Assembly: GCF_003610465.1 (NCBI RefSeq)
Contig: NZ_RAQI01000002.1
Coordinates: forward strand, 558,001-622,000
DNA: 64,000 bases
Source: Xenorhabdus ehlersii
GTDB taxonomy: Bacteria > Pseudomonadota > Gammaproteobacteria > Enterobacterales > Enterobacteriaceae
Direction of reading: 5' to 3'
In this document: positions 10,810 to 19,061 of the stretch, in pieces
Position numbering within the stretch: the first letter of the stretch is position 1
How the letters are laid out: each line of letters starts with the position of its first letter
The notes under the pieces: model-generated
Told to the model about the DNA's origin: nothing
The model's database searches: none
The model's input: the letters and a program-made list of their open reading frames with translations, nothing else
Translations under genes and position numbers: made by a program

Positions 10810-11214
10810 TTACTGGCCCAGTGTCAGCGTTTTCAACATGATGGATTTGGTGGTATTAAGCACTTCAACGTTCGCCTGATAGCTGCGGGAAGCCGAGATG
10901 GTATTGACCATTTCCCCGACCACATCCACATTCGGCATACGTACATAACCTTTTTCATCGGCCAGCGGATGGCCCGGCTGGTATTCGAGGCGGAAAGGTG
11001 AAGGATCATCCACCACTTCACTAACGCGAACGCCGCCAACCTCTTGGCCTGCGGGAGCAGCGACACGGAAAACCACTTGCTTGGCACGGTATGGCTCGCC
11101 ATCCGGCCCCGCAACACTGTCGGCATTCGCCATATTACTGGCGCTGACGTTCAGTCGCTGGGACTGGGCAGAAAGCGCCGAGCTGGCAATATCAAAAATA
11201 CTGAGTAGAGACAT
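10810..11214 (-). CDS. flgC: flagellar proximal rod protein FlgC
   Basis: FlgC is a proximal rod protein. It begins [33 protein letters not shown] and ends [19 protein letters not shown], and is nearly collinear with the 134-residue E. coli protein. The start at 11214 is chosen because AAGGA lies 9 bases before it; an in-frame ATG at 11220 has no room for a ribosome-binding site and overlaps the flgB stop. The tight junction suggests coupled translation with flgB. Confidence 0.95.
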   Translation of the reverse strand: MSLLSIFDIASSALSAQSQRLNVSASNMANADSVAGPDGEPYRAKQVVFRVAAPAGQEVGGVRVSEVVDDPSPFRLEYQPGHPLADEKGYVRMPNVDVVGEMVNTISASRSYQANVEVLNTTKSIMLKTLTLGQ

Positions 11215-11219
11215 TCCCA

Positions 11220-11636
11220 TTATCCTTGTGACTGTAGAACTGACATCATGCTTTTGATTTGCGCATTCGTCATAGTAAGTTCGGCCTGATATTTCAGGCT
11301 GTTATCTGCGAAATTGCTGCGTTCTATATCCATGTCAACGGTATTTCCATCCATGGCTGTCTGGTATGGCACCCGATACAGCAGATCCATCTCCAGACGT
11401 TTTTGAGGCTGAACGGGAATATGTCGATCGGAAGTCAGAGTTAGCCCAATTCCATTCCCCGTTACACGACCATGTGCCATGACTTTTTTCAGTTGAGCAG
11501 CAAAATCGATATCACGCGCCTGATAGCCAGGGGTATCCGCATTAGCAATGTTGGCAGACAAGATTTCCTGCCGCTGGTTGCGGAGTGCCAGCGCTTCTTG
11601 TCGAAATTGAAAGGCGGCATCTAATTTATCGAGCAT
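11220..11636 (-). CDS. flgB: flagellar proximal rod protein FlgB
   Basis: FlgB is a proximal rod protein and the first gene of the leftward flg operon. The product starts [45 protein letters not shown], the family N-terminus, and ends in the axial helix [23 protein letters not shown]. The ATG at 11636 is preceded by GGGAGGAAT, an excellent ribosome-binding site; the open frame continues upstream but without homology. The 209-bp gap to the divergent flgA must hold FlhDC-dependent promoters for both directions; no clear FlhDC box was picked out by eye. Confidence 0.95.
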   Translation of the reverse strand: MLDKLDAAFQFRQEALALRNQRQEILSANIANADTPGYQARDIDFAAQLKKVMAHGRVTGNGIGLTLTSDRHIPVQPQKRLEMDLLYRVPYQTAMDGNTVDMDIERSNFADNSLKYQAELTMTNAQIKSMMSVLQSQG

Positions 11637-11845
11637 ATTCCTCCCTCGGATTTGTTCTGTCGGGGATAATCCCCAAGCAGCTAACAGAATAAACGGAGAA
11701 GAAAAAGGTAATTCGAAGAATAGAAACAAATTGAATTGCTATTTATCCCATTAACGAATAATCAATCGAGTTACACTATTAACATCCAACAGGTGCTGAA
11801 TATTTTTTGCAATCATGGCTCGCGAACAGGATTTAAGGTGGTGAA

Positions 11846-12523
11846 ATGCCTGCACTAAAGTTTATCGGATTCCTTGCCTTTTTCCTTAATCTATTTTTTG
11901 TTTTCGGCAGTTCTGTAGCTTGGGGAAACAATATACCGCAATTAATAGATGACTATTTCAGGCAGATTCATCGCACATCGAATCATAAGGTCTCAGTGAA
12001 GATCAAAACACCTGAACAACAATGGCCTGCTTGTGAACACCCTGAAATACAACCGTTACTTAGCAACAAAAATTGGGGTAACCTTTCCGTTCCTGTGATT
12101 TGTGGTCAGCAACGCCGTTTTATTCAGGTTTATGTCAATGTCATCGGCCCTTATTTGGTTTCTAAGCGGGCCATTAACCGCAATGCGGTCCTGACAGAAA
12201 AAGATTTTCAAGTAAAAACAGGCTCCTTAGATAAGCTGCCAAACGACATAATCCGTAACAACAGGGCCATACAAAATGGTATTGCGCTGCGCAACATACC
12301 TGCCGGACAATTCATCACTCGTAATATGGTCCGGCGTCCCTGGGCAATTCAAGCCGGACAAAATGTAGTTGTCACCGTAGATGGACACCATTTTCAGGTG
12401 CGTTACGAAGGAAAAGCGATTAACAACGCCGCGAGTTTTGATAATATCCGTGTCCGCCTGAACTCTGGACAGGTTATTACTGGTGAAGCTCAAGAAAATG
12501 GCAGTGTAAAAATGATGTTATAA
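11846..12523 (+). CDS. flgA: flagellar P-ring assembly chaperone FlgA
   Basis: FlgA is a periplasmic chaperone for FlgI polymerisation. The 225-residue protein has an N-terminal hydrophobic signal sequence ending near SSVAWG and the SAF-type domain: YLVSKRAINRNAVLTEKDFQVKTGSLDKLP and IPAGQFITRNMVRRPWAIQAGQNVVV. It is divergent from flgB and is the first gene of flgAMN. GGTGGTG just before the ATG is a modest ribosome-binding site. Length is normal for the family. Confidence 0.92.
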   Translation: MPALKFIGFLAFFLNLFFVFGSSVAWGNNIPQLIDDYFRQIHRTSNHKVSVKIKTPEQQWPACEHPEIQPLLSNKNWGNLSVPVICGQQRRFIQVYVNVIGPYLVSKRAINRNAVLTEKDFQVKTGSLDKLPNDIIRNNRAIQNGIALRNIPAGQFITRNMVRRPWAIQAGQNVVVTVDGHHFQVRYEGKAINNAASFDNIRVRLNSGQVITGEAQENGSVKMML

Positions 12524-12528
12524 ATGGC

Positions 12529-12555
12529 TAAAGTTTTATTTCTTCACGCCGATAT
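12529..12555 (+). promoter_or_regulatory. sigma-28 (FliA) promoter of flgMN
   Basis: TAAAGTTT (perfect -35) is followed by exactly 11 bases and GCCGATAT (7 of 8 to GCCGATAA). It lies 5 bp after the flgA stop codon and 90 bp before the flgM ATG. It lets sigma-28 transcribe its own anti-sigma factor, as in E. coli and Salmonella. Confidence 0.88.
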
Positions 12556-12645
12556 AACCAACAGACCATGATTTACAGGCATGCCAGCGGTATATCGCCT
12601 GCTACCTAAGACAAATAAATAATGCCTGATTAAAGGATTACGATT

Positions 12646-12945
12646 ATGAGTATTGAACGCACTCAACCTCTACTGGCTATGGCTGCTTTACAGCAACGCA
12701 ATGCCAATGAAGGTGCTCAGAGCACTCGCAGAATTGTGGCTGTTGCAGAAAAAAGCGCAGATACACAAGTTAAGCTGAGCGAAGCGCAGAAAAAGCTCGT
12801 TCAGCCAAGCAGTCAGGATATTAATATCCAAAAAGTACAACAATTGAAAGAAGCCATTGCAAAGGGAACCCTAACGATGGACAGCGGTAAAATTGCTGAT
12901 GCTCTATTTAGGGAGGCCCTTGAAAACATGGAATATGATAAATAA
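12646..12945 (+). CDS. flgM: anti-sigma-28 factor FlgM
   Basis: FlgM binds sigma-28 (FliA) and blocks late flagellar genes until it is exported through the finished hook. The 99-residue protein begins MSIERTQPLLAMAALQQRN, and the C-terminal half (INIQKVQQLKEAIAKGTLTMDSGKIADALF) is the conserved sigma-binding helix region. The first part is polar and probably disordered, which is typical. The ATG is preceded by AAAGGATTACG. Transcribed from a sigma-28 promoter in the gap after flgA and by read-through from flgA. Confidence 0.95.
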   Translation: MSIERTQPLLAMAALQQRNANEGAQSTRRIVAVAEKSADTQVKLSEAQKKLVQPSSQDINIQKVQQLKEAIAKGTLTMDSGKIADALFREALENMEYDK

Positions 12946-12969
12946 ACACCAAAATCTAAAGAGCCATAA

Positions 12970-13410
12970 ATGGAAGAACTTCAACTCTTGCTTGAACAGC
13001 AAAGCGCGCACTTAAATTCGCTTTCGCAAACTATGGCAGAAGAACAGCGCATATTGAGCGAAGGCTTTATTGAAGTGAATCATTTACATCGCGTGACGGA
13101 ACAAAAGACATTTTTGCTTTCAGCACTCGATCATGCTGAACGAAAACGCCAGCAGTTAAATGACACGTTAAAAATAAATGCTCCTTATGCTAACCATAAA
13201 AGGCTAGCAGTATTATGGAGTCAAATTAGTCAATCTGTTGAACGTATCCGTGATTTAAATTCACATAACGGATTTTTACTGGAACAACATATTGAATTGA
13301 ACAGTCAAGCAATCGCTTTTCTGAAAACTCACCACAGCCCTTCTCTTTATGGTGCAGACGGCCAGGCCCGTCATCATTCAGCGCTATCAGGCCACAAGAT
13401 CAGCGTTTGA
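12970..13410 (+). CDS. flgN: FlgK/FlgL export chaperone FlgN
   Basis: FlgN is the cytoplasmic type III chaperone that keeps FlgK and FlgL unfolded for export. The 146-residue, largely helical protein starts MEELQLLLEQQSAHLNSLSQTMAEEQRIL and carries the FlgN-family pattern (TEQKTFLLSALDHAERKRQQL and the NSQAIAFLKTH region). It lies 24 bp after flgM. In E. coli this gene is the end of the flg block; here it is followed by IS1 debris and a fimbrial operon. Confidence 0.9.
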   Translation: MEELQLLLEQQSAHLNSLSQTMAEEQRILSEGFIEVNHLHRVTEQKTFLLSALDHAERKRQQLNDTLKINAPYANHKRLAVLWSQISQSVERIRDLNSHNGFLLEQHIELNSQAIAFLKTHHSPSLYGADGQARHHSALSGHKISV

Positions 13411-13441
13411 TCATTCTGTTACTGCTTAGGCAGTAAGCTCT

Positions 13442-13480
13442 ACAGACCTCTTGGTTTATTGGCAATAATAAGGGGTCTGT
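13442..13480 (+). terminator. hairpin after flgN
   Basis: ACAGACCTCTT pairs with AAGGGGTCTGT (10 of 11 positions, one wobble) across a 17-base loop, 31 bp after the flgN stop. It is likely the end of the flgAMN transcript. Confidence 0.5.
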
Positions 13481-13656
13481 TCCTGTGTATCTGTATTTCC
13501 CCTGCCCTAGATAAAAAAGAAAATAATTCTCATTATACTAACTTTTAAAGGAATATTGATCGGCCCCTCGGTTATAGTTTCGATATATTCAATTTTTAGT
13601 CATGACTCTAAAGCGTTAATTTGATATTTATTATGTTTTTTTAAAGAGAGATCAGC

Positions 13657-13907
13657 ATGACCGTTACGATAGAAGTTATTTGCCGATATTGTGGCCAAAC
13701 AGAACTGGTACGTAGGCATGGAAGTAGGTAACATCGAGACGAAAAGCTTACGACGATGTCACGCTCATTTGCGAGTTGGATGAACAATGGTCTTTTGTCG
13801 GCAACAAAAAAACAACGCCACTGTCTTAGGTATGCTTTTGATAAAAAAAGAAAAAACCATCGCTTATGTAGAAATGCCTCTCTCAAATTCTTCACTTCTC
13901 CTTGATT
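13657..13907 (+). mobile_element. degenerate IS1-family remnant (insA start plus insB piece)
   Basis: From the ATG at 13657 a short frame reads MTVTIEVICRYCGQTELVRR, an InsA-like zinc-finger start of a different IS1 subgroup from the copy at 1.3 kb, and stops after about 24 codons. Further on, CELDEQWSFVGNKK and then, after a frameshift, KKQRHCLRYAFDKKRK match the InsB catalytic region (normally EMDEQWGYVG..RQRWLFYAYD). The element is deleted and frameshifted, so it is inactive. It lies between flgN and the fimbrial operon. Confidence 0.7.
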
Positions 13908-14097
13908 GATAAATCCTATCAATATATTGTTAATTGATCGTGAATACCGATAGTTTTGTTGATCTTTTTTGATTCATAAGGTAAATTTTTCTTCTGCGCA
14001 CAGAAAACTGTGCGCGAGATCTTTTTGTTATAACGCTTTATTATTTTGCGTTATGCATAATAAGTAGTTTTATATTATGATTGTTATGGATATGTAA
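13908..14097 (+). promoter_or_regulatory. presumed control region of the fimbrial operon
   Basis: This AT-rich stretch precedes the major fimbrial subunit gene. A short inverted repeat (GCGCACAGAAAACTGTGCGC) lies at about 13996-14015 and could form a hairpin in the leader. No invertible element with long inverted repeats was seen, so there is no sequence sign of fim-type phase switching here. Confidence 0.4.
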
Positions 14098-14649
14098 ATG
14101 AAAAATATTTTAGTTTCATCTTTTATTGCTGCAATATTGGTTTCAGTAAGTAGTATTTCTTATGCGGCCTTTCCGGTAACAACTGGGTCAGTAAAATTCC
14201 ACGGGGACATTGTAGAATCAACGTGTAATAGTGATGTTTCTGGCAATATTGTGAACATGGGGACATATCACATGAGCGATATAGGAAAAAAAGGAACTGA
14301 AATTGCGGGGAGCAAAAAGCCTTTTAGTATTAAATTAACCGGGTGTCCTGTTACTACTACACCTCTTACCATGGAAGTCACACTTTCTGGGAGTACACTG
14401 GATTCCGTCGATAACAGGCTGTTAGCATTAGATGGACTTTCTGGAACAGCCGCAGCCGGAATTGGCATTGGTATTTATAATAGCACAGGTAAGCAAATAG
14501 ATCTTTCTTCCTCTCCTAAGCTGCCAATAATTGAAATCAACGAGGCTGATATGAAAATACCTTTACAAGTGGCTTATGTATCTAATGGACAAAGCGTTAA
14601 AGCCGGAAAGGCCGATGCCACACTTAATTTTAGTATAAATTACAAATAA
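14098..14649 (+). CDS. major fimbrial subunit (type 1 pilin family)
   Basis: A 183-residue secreted pilin. Residues 1-23 form a Sec signal peptide (MKNILVSSFIAAILVSVSSISYA). The mature part shows the type 1 pilin layout: GSVKFHGDIVESTCNSDV near the N-terminus, a second Cys in KLTGCPVTTTP to close the disulfide, and a C-terminal ATLNFSINYK strand used in donor-strand exchange. It is the first gene of a four-gene operon with chaperone, usher and tip adhesin. No specific fimbrial type is assigned. Confidence 0.88.
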   Translation: MKNILVSSFIAAILVSVSSISYAAFPVTTGSVKFHGDIVESTCNSDVSGNIVNMGTYHMSDIGKKGTEIAGSKKPFSIKLTGCPVTTTPLTMEVTLSGSTLDSVDNRLLALDGLSGTAAAGIGIGIYNSTGKQIDLSSSPKLPIIEINEADMKIPLQVAYVSNGQSVKAGKADATLNFSINYK

Positions 14650-14743
14650 AAATTAATTATTTATAAAAATTTATTCCCTAGCCGCAGAGGCATTTTTATG
14701 GCTGCGGTCAGGAGCTATTAACATCATAAGTAGTCATGTAATA

Positions 14744-15451
14744 ATGAAACATAAAATAAAAAAAATATTTATATCGTATATGTTAACGAAAAAAATAACG
14801 TTTATATTCTTATTGTTTTTTATATTTCCGTCCTGGGCGGGTGTAACTATTGGTGGAACCCGCGTTATTTATAAAGGAAATAAAAAAGAAACTTCAATTT
14901 CAGTGAAAAACGCTGACGAAAGCCGGCCTTATTTAATTCAGTCTTTTATCAGTACTGATTCAAAAGGAGAAAAAGCGCCTTTCATTGTGACGCCGCCGCT
15001 ATTTCGTTTGGATGCTGGCAAAGAAAGTATTCTTCGTATTGTCCGTATCGGCGGTAATCTACCTGAGGATAGGGAATCGGTTTTTTACCTTAATGTGAAG
15101 TCTATCCCTGCCATACAAGAAAACGAACAGAATACTTTATTGATTGCGGTGAAAACCAGAATCAAATTGTTTTATCGGCCAGAAGGCATTGAAGGTGATT
15201 CTGAAGAGGCTTATAAGACGCTGACATTTTGTCGCATTGGTCACCAACTTGAGGTCAGAAACCCCAGTAATTATTACGTAACCATCGGGCAGCTCAAAGT
15301 GGCCGGTAAAACCCTGACAGGTACTGATATGATCGCTCCACAAGGTGTAGCGTATTTCGTTCTGCCATCTGAATCATCAGGCTTAGTCAGCTGGAATAGT
15401 ATTAACAGTCATGGTGGCATAAGCAAAGAAATAATTAAAAACCTGCCTTAA
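14744..15451 (+). CDS. periplasmic fimbrial chaperone
   Basis: A PapD-like chaperone that donates a strand to pilins in the periplasm. The hydrophobic leader ends at SWAG; mature sequence VTIGGTRVIYKGNKKETSISVKNADESRPYLIQSFI is the classical N-terminal domain, followed by PPLFRLDAGKESILRIVRIGGNLPEDRESVFYLNVKSIP, the family signature, and VKTRIKLFYRPEGI. With the upstream ATG it is 235 residues; an internal ATG (residue 13, at 14780) would give a more standard signal peptide. It is flanked by pilin and usher genes on the same strand. Confidence 0.9.
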   Translation: MKHKIKKIFISYMLTKKITFIFLLFFIFPSWAGVTIGGTRVIYKGNKKETSISVKNADESRPYLIQSFISTDSKGEKAPFIVTPPLFRLDAGKESILRIVRIGGNLPEDRESVFYLNVKSIPAIQENEQNTLLIAVKTRIKLFYRPEGIEGDSEEAYKTLTFCRIGHQLEVRNPSNYYVTIGQLKVAGKTLTGTDMIAPQGVAYFVLPSESSGLVSWNSINSHGGISKEIIKNLP

Positions 15452-15524
15452 AAAGAAAATAAAAGTTAAATATTGGGGACGAAAAATCATATTTTTTAAA
15501 AATAGAACGAGTGGCGACTCAATT

Positions 15525-18008
15525 ATGCCAACATGTTTGCTTTCAATCTTTATTTTATGTTTTTCCATATTGTTATCATTACCCGTCACGGCACAGGATT
15601 ATTTTCGATTATCAGCATTGGAATTAGATGATACTCAATCGGTGATTGATTTGAGCGCATTTTCATTCCCCGGTGGTCAATTACCGGGTCAGTATCAGGT
15701 GAACATATTTCTTAACGGACAAGAGAAAGAAACAAAACAGGTTAATTTTATTAAACTGGAAAACGGAAAACTGTCTCCACAACTAACGGTCGATAATTTA
15801 AAACAGTTTGGCGTGAAAATGTCAGCTTTTCCTGCGCTGATGAAACTCTCTCCTGAGCAAACTATTGATGATATTAGCGAATATATTCTACAGGCATCGA
15901 CTTCATTTGATTTCTATGGGCAACGTCTGGACATCAGCATTCCACAAGCAGCTTTGGATAATCAAGCCAGAGACACTGTGGCATCACATTTATGGCAACA
16001 TGGAGAATCAGCATTTTTAATGAGTTATAATTTTAGTGGATCGGAAAATTATAATAAAAATACAAAAAACCAAAGTTATTTTTTAAATTTACAAAGCGGA
16101 ATAAATATCGGAGCCTGGCGCATAAGGAATCAATCTGTTTATGACTATAATTCTGGAAAAAATAAAGGTGAGAGTCGTTTTTCATCCATTAACAGCTACA
16201 TCCAACGGGACATTCTGGAACTAAAAAGCCAACTAATTCTTGGCGAAACCTTTACTAACGGAGATATATTTGAAAGCGTGCCGTTTATCGGTGCGTCTAT
16301 GACATCCGATAGCTTAATGTTACCCAGCAGCCAGCGTGGATTTGCGCCAATTATCCGTGGTATTGCTCAAACCAATGCGCGCGTAACGATTCGCCAAAAT
16401 AATTACGTCATCTACGAAAACTATGTTCCGCCGGGACCTTTCGTTATTACGGATCTTTATTCAACCTCCGGCTCCGGTGATTTGGATATCACGATCACCG
16501 AAAAGGACGGGCAGCAGCGTAAATTTGTGCAACCATTTTCATCAGTGCCAATGATGCAGCGAGAAGGGCAACTAAAATATCAGGTTACCCTGGGGCGTTA
16601 CCGTTATTCAAATGCCAACGCTGATAAACCTTATTTTAGCGAAGCAACATTTATCTATGGACTCTCCAATCGGTTAAGTTTGCTATCTGGTATTCAGGTA
16701 GCAGAAAACTACCGGGCGTTTAACGCTGGCCTGGGGATTAGTTTAGGTAATTTTGGGGCGATTTCTCTGGATATGACACAAGCAGATGCCTGGTTGCAGG
16801 AGAATGAACATAAACAAGGGCAATCGTACCGAATCCAATATACGAAAAGTATCGAGACAACGGGGACATCCCTGACATTGGCCGGGTATCGCTATTCCAC
16901 ACCAGAATACTATTCATTTGCAGAGGCAAATGAATATTCAGTAAGAAAAGGAGCCAGCCACGCACAAAATAAGCGTAGCCAATTACAGCTAACCCTAAAC
17001 CAAGGGATGGGGAATTTTGGCAATATTTATGTGTCTGCCTATCAGCAAGATTACTGGGGAAAACAAGGCACCAACCAATCATTATCTGCAGGTTATAACA
17101 TTAACCTTGCTGGGATCAGTTATGGGTTGAATCTTTCCTACGATGCCAATCATGAATCCATTAAGAGTAAGGATATACAGGCATCGTTTAACATTTCTAT
17201 TCCACTGGATCAGTGGCTGCCTAATGGATGGGTAACTTACAGCATGAATAGAAATAGCCACAGTCGGGGAAGCCAACAACTGACGATTAGTGGCAGCGCA
17301 TTGGACGATCATGCCTTGTCATATAGTATCCACGGAGAGCACAGCAATAATATGGAAGGGGCGAGCGGTGGTGCTTCGCTGGAATATAGCCATTCTTCTG
17401 GTCGTGTGAATCTGGGCTACAGCTACAGTGATAATAGCCAATCACTTAACTACGGGCTGTCTGGCGGTATTGTCGCCCATCAAGACGGTATTACGTTTTC
17501 CCAATCCTTGGGTGAGACCGTAGCACTGGTCAAAGCGGCTGGTGCAGCAGAAACAAAAATTTTAAATCACAGTGGAATTAAAACGGATTCACGTGGCTAT
17601 GCCGTAATCCCGTCGATCGAACCTTATACCTACAACCGGGTTGCTCTGGATACTGAAATGCTGGCTGATGGCGTTGACCTTGACAATTCAGTGCAACACA
17701 TTGTACCGACTCGCGGTGCCGTGATTGCTGCCGATTTTCGCGTCCGCCAAGGGTACCGTATATTGGTGACATTATGTTACAACGGTAAACCTGTGCCTTT
17801 CGGTGCCAGTGCCGCGTTAATAAACAGTGACAGTAGCGGGATTGTTGGTGATGATGGTGAGTTGTATTTGAATGCTGTCCCCGAACAGGCAGAAATAAAA
17901 GTACAATGGGGAAAAAATAAGGGTCAACAATGTCGTGCAAAAACAGATTTATCAATGCTGCCCGAAAAGTCAGGCGTATTACGCCTGACTGCTGATTGCC
18001 GCAACTAA
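15525..18008 (+). CDS. outer membrane fimbrial usher
   Basis: An 827-residue FimD/PapC-type usher that forms the outer-membrane pore and assembles pilins delivered by the chaperone. A signal peptide ends near LSLPVTAQ; the N-terminal domain (FPGGQLPGQYQVNIFLNGQ), the barrel (LNLQSGINIGAWRIRNQSVY), the plug and hinge (GFAPIIRGIAQTNARVTIRQ, VPPGPFVITDLYSTSGSGDL) and the C-terminal domains with a Cys pair (VTLCYNGKPVPFG, QQCRAKTDLSMLP) are all present. The full length indicates a functional gene. 73 bp separate it from the chaperone gene. Confidence 0.94.
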   Translation: MPTCLLSIFILCFSILLSLPVTAQDYFRLSALELDDTQSVIDLSAFSFPGGQLPGQYQVNIFLNGQEKETKQVNFIKLENGKLSPQLTVDNLKQFGVKMSAFPALMKLSPEQTIDDISEYILQASTSFDFYGQRLDISIPQAALDNQARDTVASHLWQHGESAFLMSYNFSGSENYNKNTKNQSYFLNLQSGINIGAWRIRNQSVYDYNSGKNKGESRFSSINSYIQRDILELKSQLILGETFTNGDIFESVPFIGASMTSDSLMLPSSQRGFAPIIRGIAQTNARVTIRQNNYVIYENYVPPGPFVITDLYSTSGSGDLDITITEKDGQQRKFVQPFSSVPMMQREGQLKYQVTLGRYRYSNANADKPYFSEATFIYGLSNRLSLLSGIQVAENYRAFNAGLGISLGNFGAISLDMTQADAWLQENEHKQGQSYRIQYTKSIETTGTSLTLAGYRYSTPEYYSFAEANEYSVRKGASHAQNKRSQLQLTLNQGMGNFGNIYVSAYQQDYWGKQGTNQSLSAGYNINLAGISYGLNLSYDANHESIKSKDIQASFNISIPLDQWLPNGWVTYSMNRNSHSRGSQQLTISGSALDDHALSYSIHGEHSNNMEGASGGASLEYSHSSGRVNLGYSYSDNSQSLNYGLSGGIVAHQDGITFSQSLGETVALVKAAGAAETKILNHSGIKTDSRGYAVIPSIEPYTYNRVALDTEMLADGVDLDNSVQHIVPTRGAVIAADFRVRQGYRILVTLCYNGKPVPFGASAALINSDSSGIVGDDGELYLNAVPEQAEIKVQWGKNKGQQCRAKTDLSMLPEKSGVLRLTADCRN

Positions 18009-18020
18009 AAGGAATTTATC

Positions 18021-18962
18021 ATGTTTAATGTTGAACGTAATAATCACTTTCAGATTAAAGCTAATAACTTTTTATTGGTATTATTAATTGTTATTGTCGC
18101 GGGGAGTTATTCAACTCAGGTTATAGCAGCAGTATGTAATGCTAATAGAATGCAGGAAATAGTCAAATTTGATGATATTTATGTTGACTATAAAAATTTG
18201 CCAAACATAAAACGTGCTTCCAGTGACGAGATGAGGATAAGATGCAATATATCCGGTCAACATATATACGTAAAATCCATGACTGGAGTAAATGTAAGTT
18301 CCCCCAAAAATAACTTTTATGAAACCAGTCTTCCTGGTGTCAGATTTAAATGGGAACTCCAACCTAATGGTGTAGTGAGTCAGATTATGAATATGGGCAG
18401 TTCAAGAGGGATCGGCACCGGAAACAGAATATTGAGCAGTAAATTTTATATAGAGATCAATAGTGATGTTCAATCAGGAATAGTCAATGAAATAATAATA
18501 ACGATGGCTGATACTAAAAATAAGAATACGGTTTTCACTTATAAAATCCCTTCTTTTAACGTCACGGCAAGATCTTGTGAAATAACCACACCGATTGTTA
18601 ATGTCCCGATGGGAGCCGTATCAAAAAATCACTTTAAAAGCATAGGTGATACTGCCGGTGGACGTTCTTTCGAGATTAATGTGCAATGCAAAGGATCCCC
18701 GAACGCGAATATTACCTGGGAGCCGGGAAAGACTAATACAAATGGAGTGATAAATGCTGATTCAACCTCATCAGCAACAGGGATCGGTATTCAGATGTTA
18801 GATGACAGAGACAATCCTGTAAAGTTTGGTGAACAGCAAGCTCTTGGCATAATAAATTCTTTGAAGACATTGTCATATAAGGCAAAGTATTATCAGACTA
18901 GTAATATTGTCATTGCCGGTAGCGTTAATGCTACAGCCACCTTCACTGTCGATTATAAGTAA
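18021..18962 (+). CDS. fimbrial tip adhesin-like protein
   Basis: A 313-residue two-domain fimbrial subunit. After a hydrophobic leader ending near QVIAA, the first domain (about residues 35-185) has its own Cys pair (CNANRM and RIRCNISG) and no family I recognise. The second domain (about 188-313) is a pilin domain: RSCEITTPIVNVPMGAV, VQCKGSPNANITW, and a terminal NATATFTVDYK strand. This layout, last in the operon 12 bp after the usher, is that of a tip adhesin. The ligand cannot be told from sequence. Confidence 0.82.
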   Translation: MFNVERNNHFQIKANNFLLVLLIVIVAGSYSTQVIAAVCNANRMQEIVKFDDIYVDYKNLPNIKRASSDEMRIRCNISGQHIYVKSMTGVNVSSPKNNFYETSLPGVRFKWELQPNGVVSQIMNMGSSRGIGTGNRILSSKFYIEINSDVQSGIVNEIIITMADTKNKNTVFTYKIPSFNVTARSCEITTPIVNVPMGAVSKNHFKSIGDTAGGRSFEINVQCKGSPNANITWEPGKTNTNGVINADSTSSATGIGIQMLDDRDNPVKFGEQQALGIINSLKTLSYKAKYYQTSNIVIAGSVNATATFTVDYK

Positions 18963-19006
18963 TTGAGAGGTAGCCATTCACCTGTATTAGTTCAGATTAA
19001 TCCATA

Positions 19007-19036
19007 ATAAGGTGATCACCTAAATGATCACCTTAT
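19007..19036. terminator. bidirectional terminator between adhesin and flhA
   Basis: ATAAGGTGATCA and TGATCACCTTAT form a perfect 12-bp stem with a 6-base loop, midway between the convergent ends of the fimbrial operon (18962) and flhA (19062). Seven Ts follow on the plus strand shortly after. Confidence 0.8.
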
Positions 19037-19061
19037 ATTCATTATTTTTTTCTTATCAAGA

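Noticed and set aside
13641..13922. 93-codon minus-strand frame between flgN and the fimbrial operon.
   Set aside because: It is the complement of the IS1 remnant, whose plus-strand translation shows recognisable InsA and InsB segments.
13980..14097. Possible invertible promoter (fimS-like) before the pilin gene.
   Set aside because: No pair of inverted repeats flanking a promoter was found, only a short local hairpin, and no FimB/E-type recombinase is adjacent.
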